22,378 nt of DNA from an uncultured Chthoniobacterales bacterium (GTDB taxonomy: Bacteria > Verrucomicrobiota > Verrucomicrobiia > Chthoniobacterales > UBA10450): the NCBI GenBank assembly GCA_955652255.1, contig CATPAW010000217.1, positions 1-22,378 of the forward strand, given 5' to 3'. Positions within the stretch are counted from its first letter, which is position 1; each line of letters begins with the position of its first letter. The notes under the pieces are model-generated. The model saw only the letters and a list, made by a program, of their open reading frames with translations, made no database searches and had not been told where the DNA came from. Below, piece after piece: positions 22,188 through 22,378 of this stretch. The translations under genes and the position numbers were made by a program.

Positions 22188-22378
22188 AGTGCAAATAGCC
22201 CGACCCCTTTATCCGATTAACGCCCTATAGGCAAGCCTTTTTCACGAGGGGAAAACCGATGCCCAGGTTGGATTACCGACTGTTAAAGCACTATCCATTC
22301 CACGTTCAGCCACGGCTGAGCAGCGTGTCGCGCTTGAATTGCCGATCTTCTGTTTCGGGATGGTCCAGGGTAAAGTGA

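Noticed and set aside
22259..22378. A 39-residue plus-strand reading frame with a GAGGGG stretch upstream, ending exactly at the window edge
   Set aside because: The composition (arginine- and serine-rich) is not convincing, it has no recognised family, and it cannot be judged at the edge.
1..22378. CRISPR arrays, insertion sequences, rRNA, or a defence-gene cluster
   Set aside because: No regularly spaced repeats, transposase, rRNA segment or recognised defence protein was found; the integrase is the only mobility gene.

Overview
This window most likely comes from a member of the Verrucomicrobiota, perhaps a soil lineage related to Chthoniobacterales. That is an inference from gene content and style: a small SWIB-domain protein, a lipoprotein ending in a tail (DPYTGKIFLVP) I associate with this phylum, RsbU-type phosphatases, fairly GC-rich DNA, and many short palindromic dispersed repeats, some of them inside genes. 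No rRNA or other taxonomic marker is present.

Layout. Positions 1-629 hold the 5' part of a TolB-like membrane protein gene that runs off the left edge. A tyrosine recombinase (842-1978) lies just past the 3' end of a tRNA-Arg(CCG) gene (2117-2190), the usual arrangement at the edge of a tRNA-integrated element. Then come rplS, rnhB and yraN on the plus strand. They converge on a minus-strand block read from 8482 down to 3814: a STAS protein, a GAF-PP2C phosphatase, grpE, dnaJ and rsmE. This combines a partner-switching signalling pair with chaperones. After a secreted hypothetical protein (8605-9189), a 919-residue plus-strand gene fuses a metallo-beta-lactamase-fold exonuclease to an ATP-dependent DNA ligase.

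A second minus-strand block runs from aroA (15357) through cmk, plsC and a tiny membrane protein to a frameshifted lipoprotein gene ending at 12056. A further lipoprotein (15535-15924) follows. The right third is signalling and envelope: a response-regulator/PP2C phosphatase, a SWIB protein, a secreted thioredoxin-like protein, a REC-PAS-HK-REC hybrid kinase, a secreted polysaccharide deacetylase and a secreted protein with an RlpA-like region.

The most notable structure is in the repeats. Two 64-bp elements share one architecture (two short hairpins facing each other, bounded by TGTAG/CTACA-like ends). One is intergenic; the other is translated in frame inside rsmE. A half copy lies in the ligase a few residues before its catalytic lysine. 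A different palindromic repeat forms the exact junction of the exonuclease-ligase fusion. A 10-mer, AAGATCGACA, occurs 11 times, five of them non-coding. Two good TTGACA promoters sit so close to their start codons that the mRNAs should be nearly leaderless.
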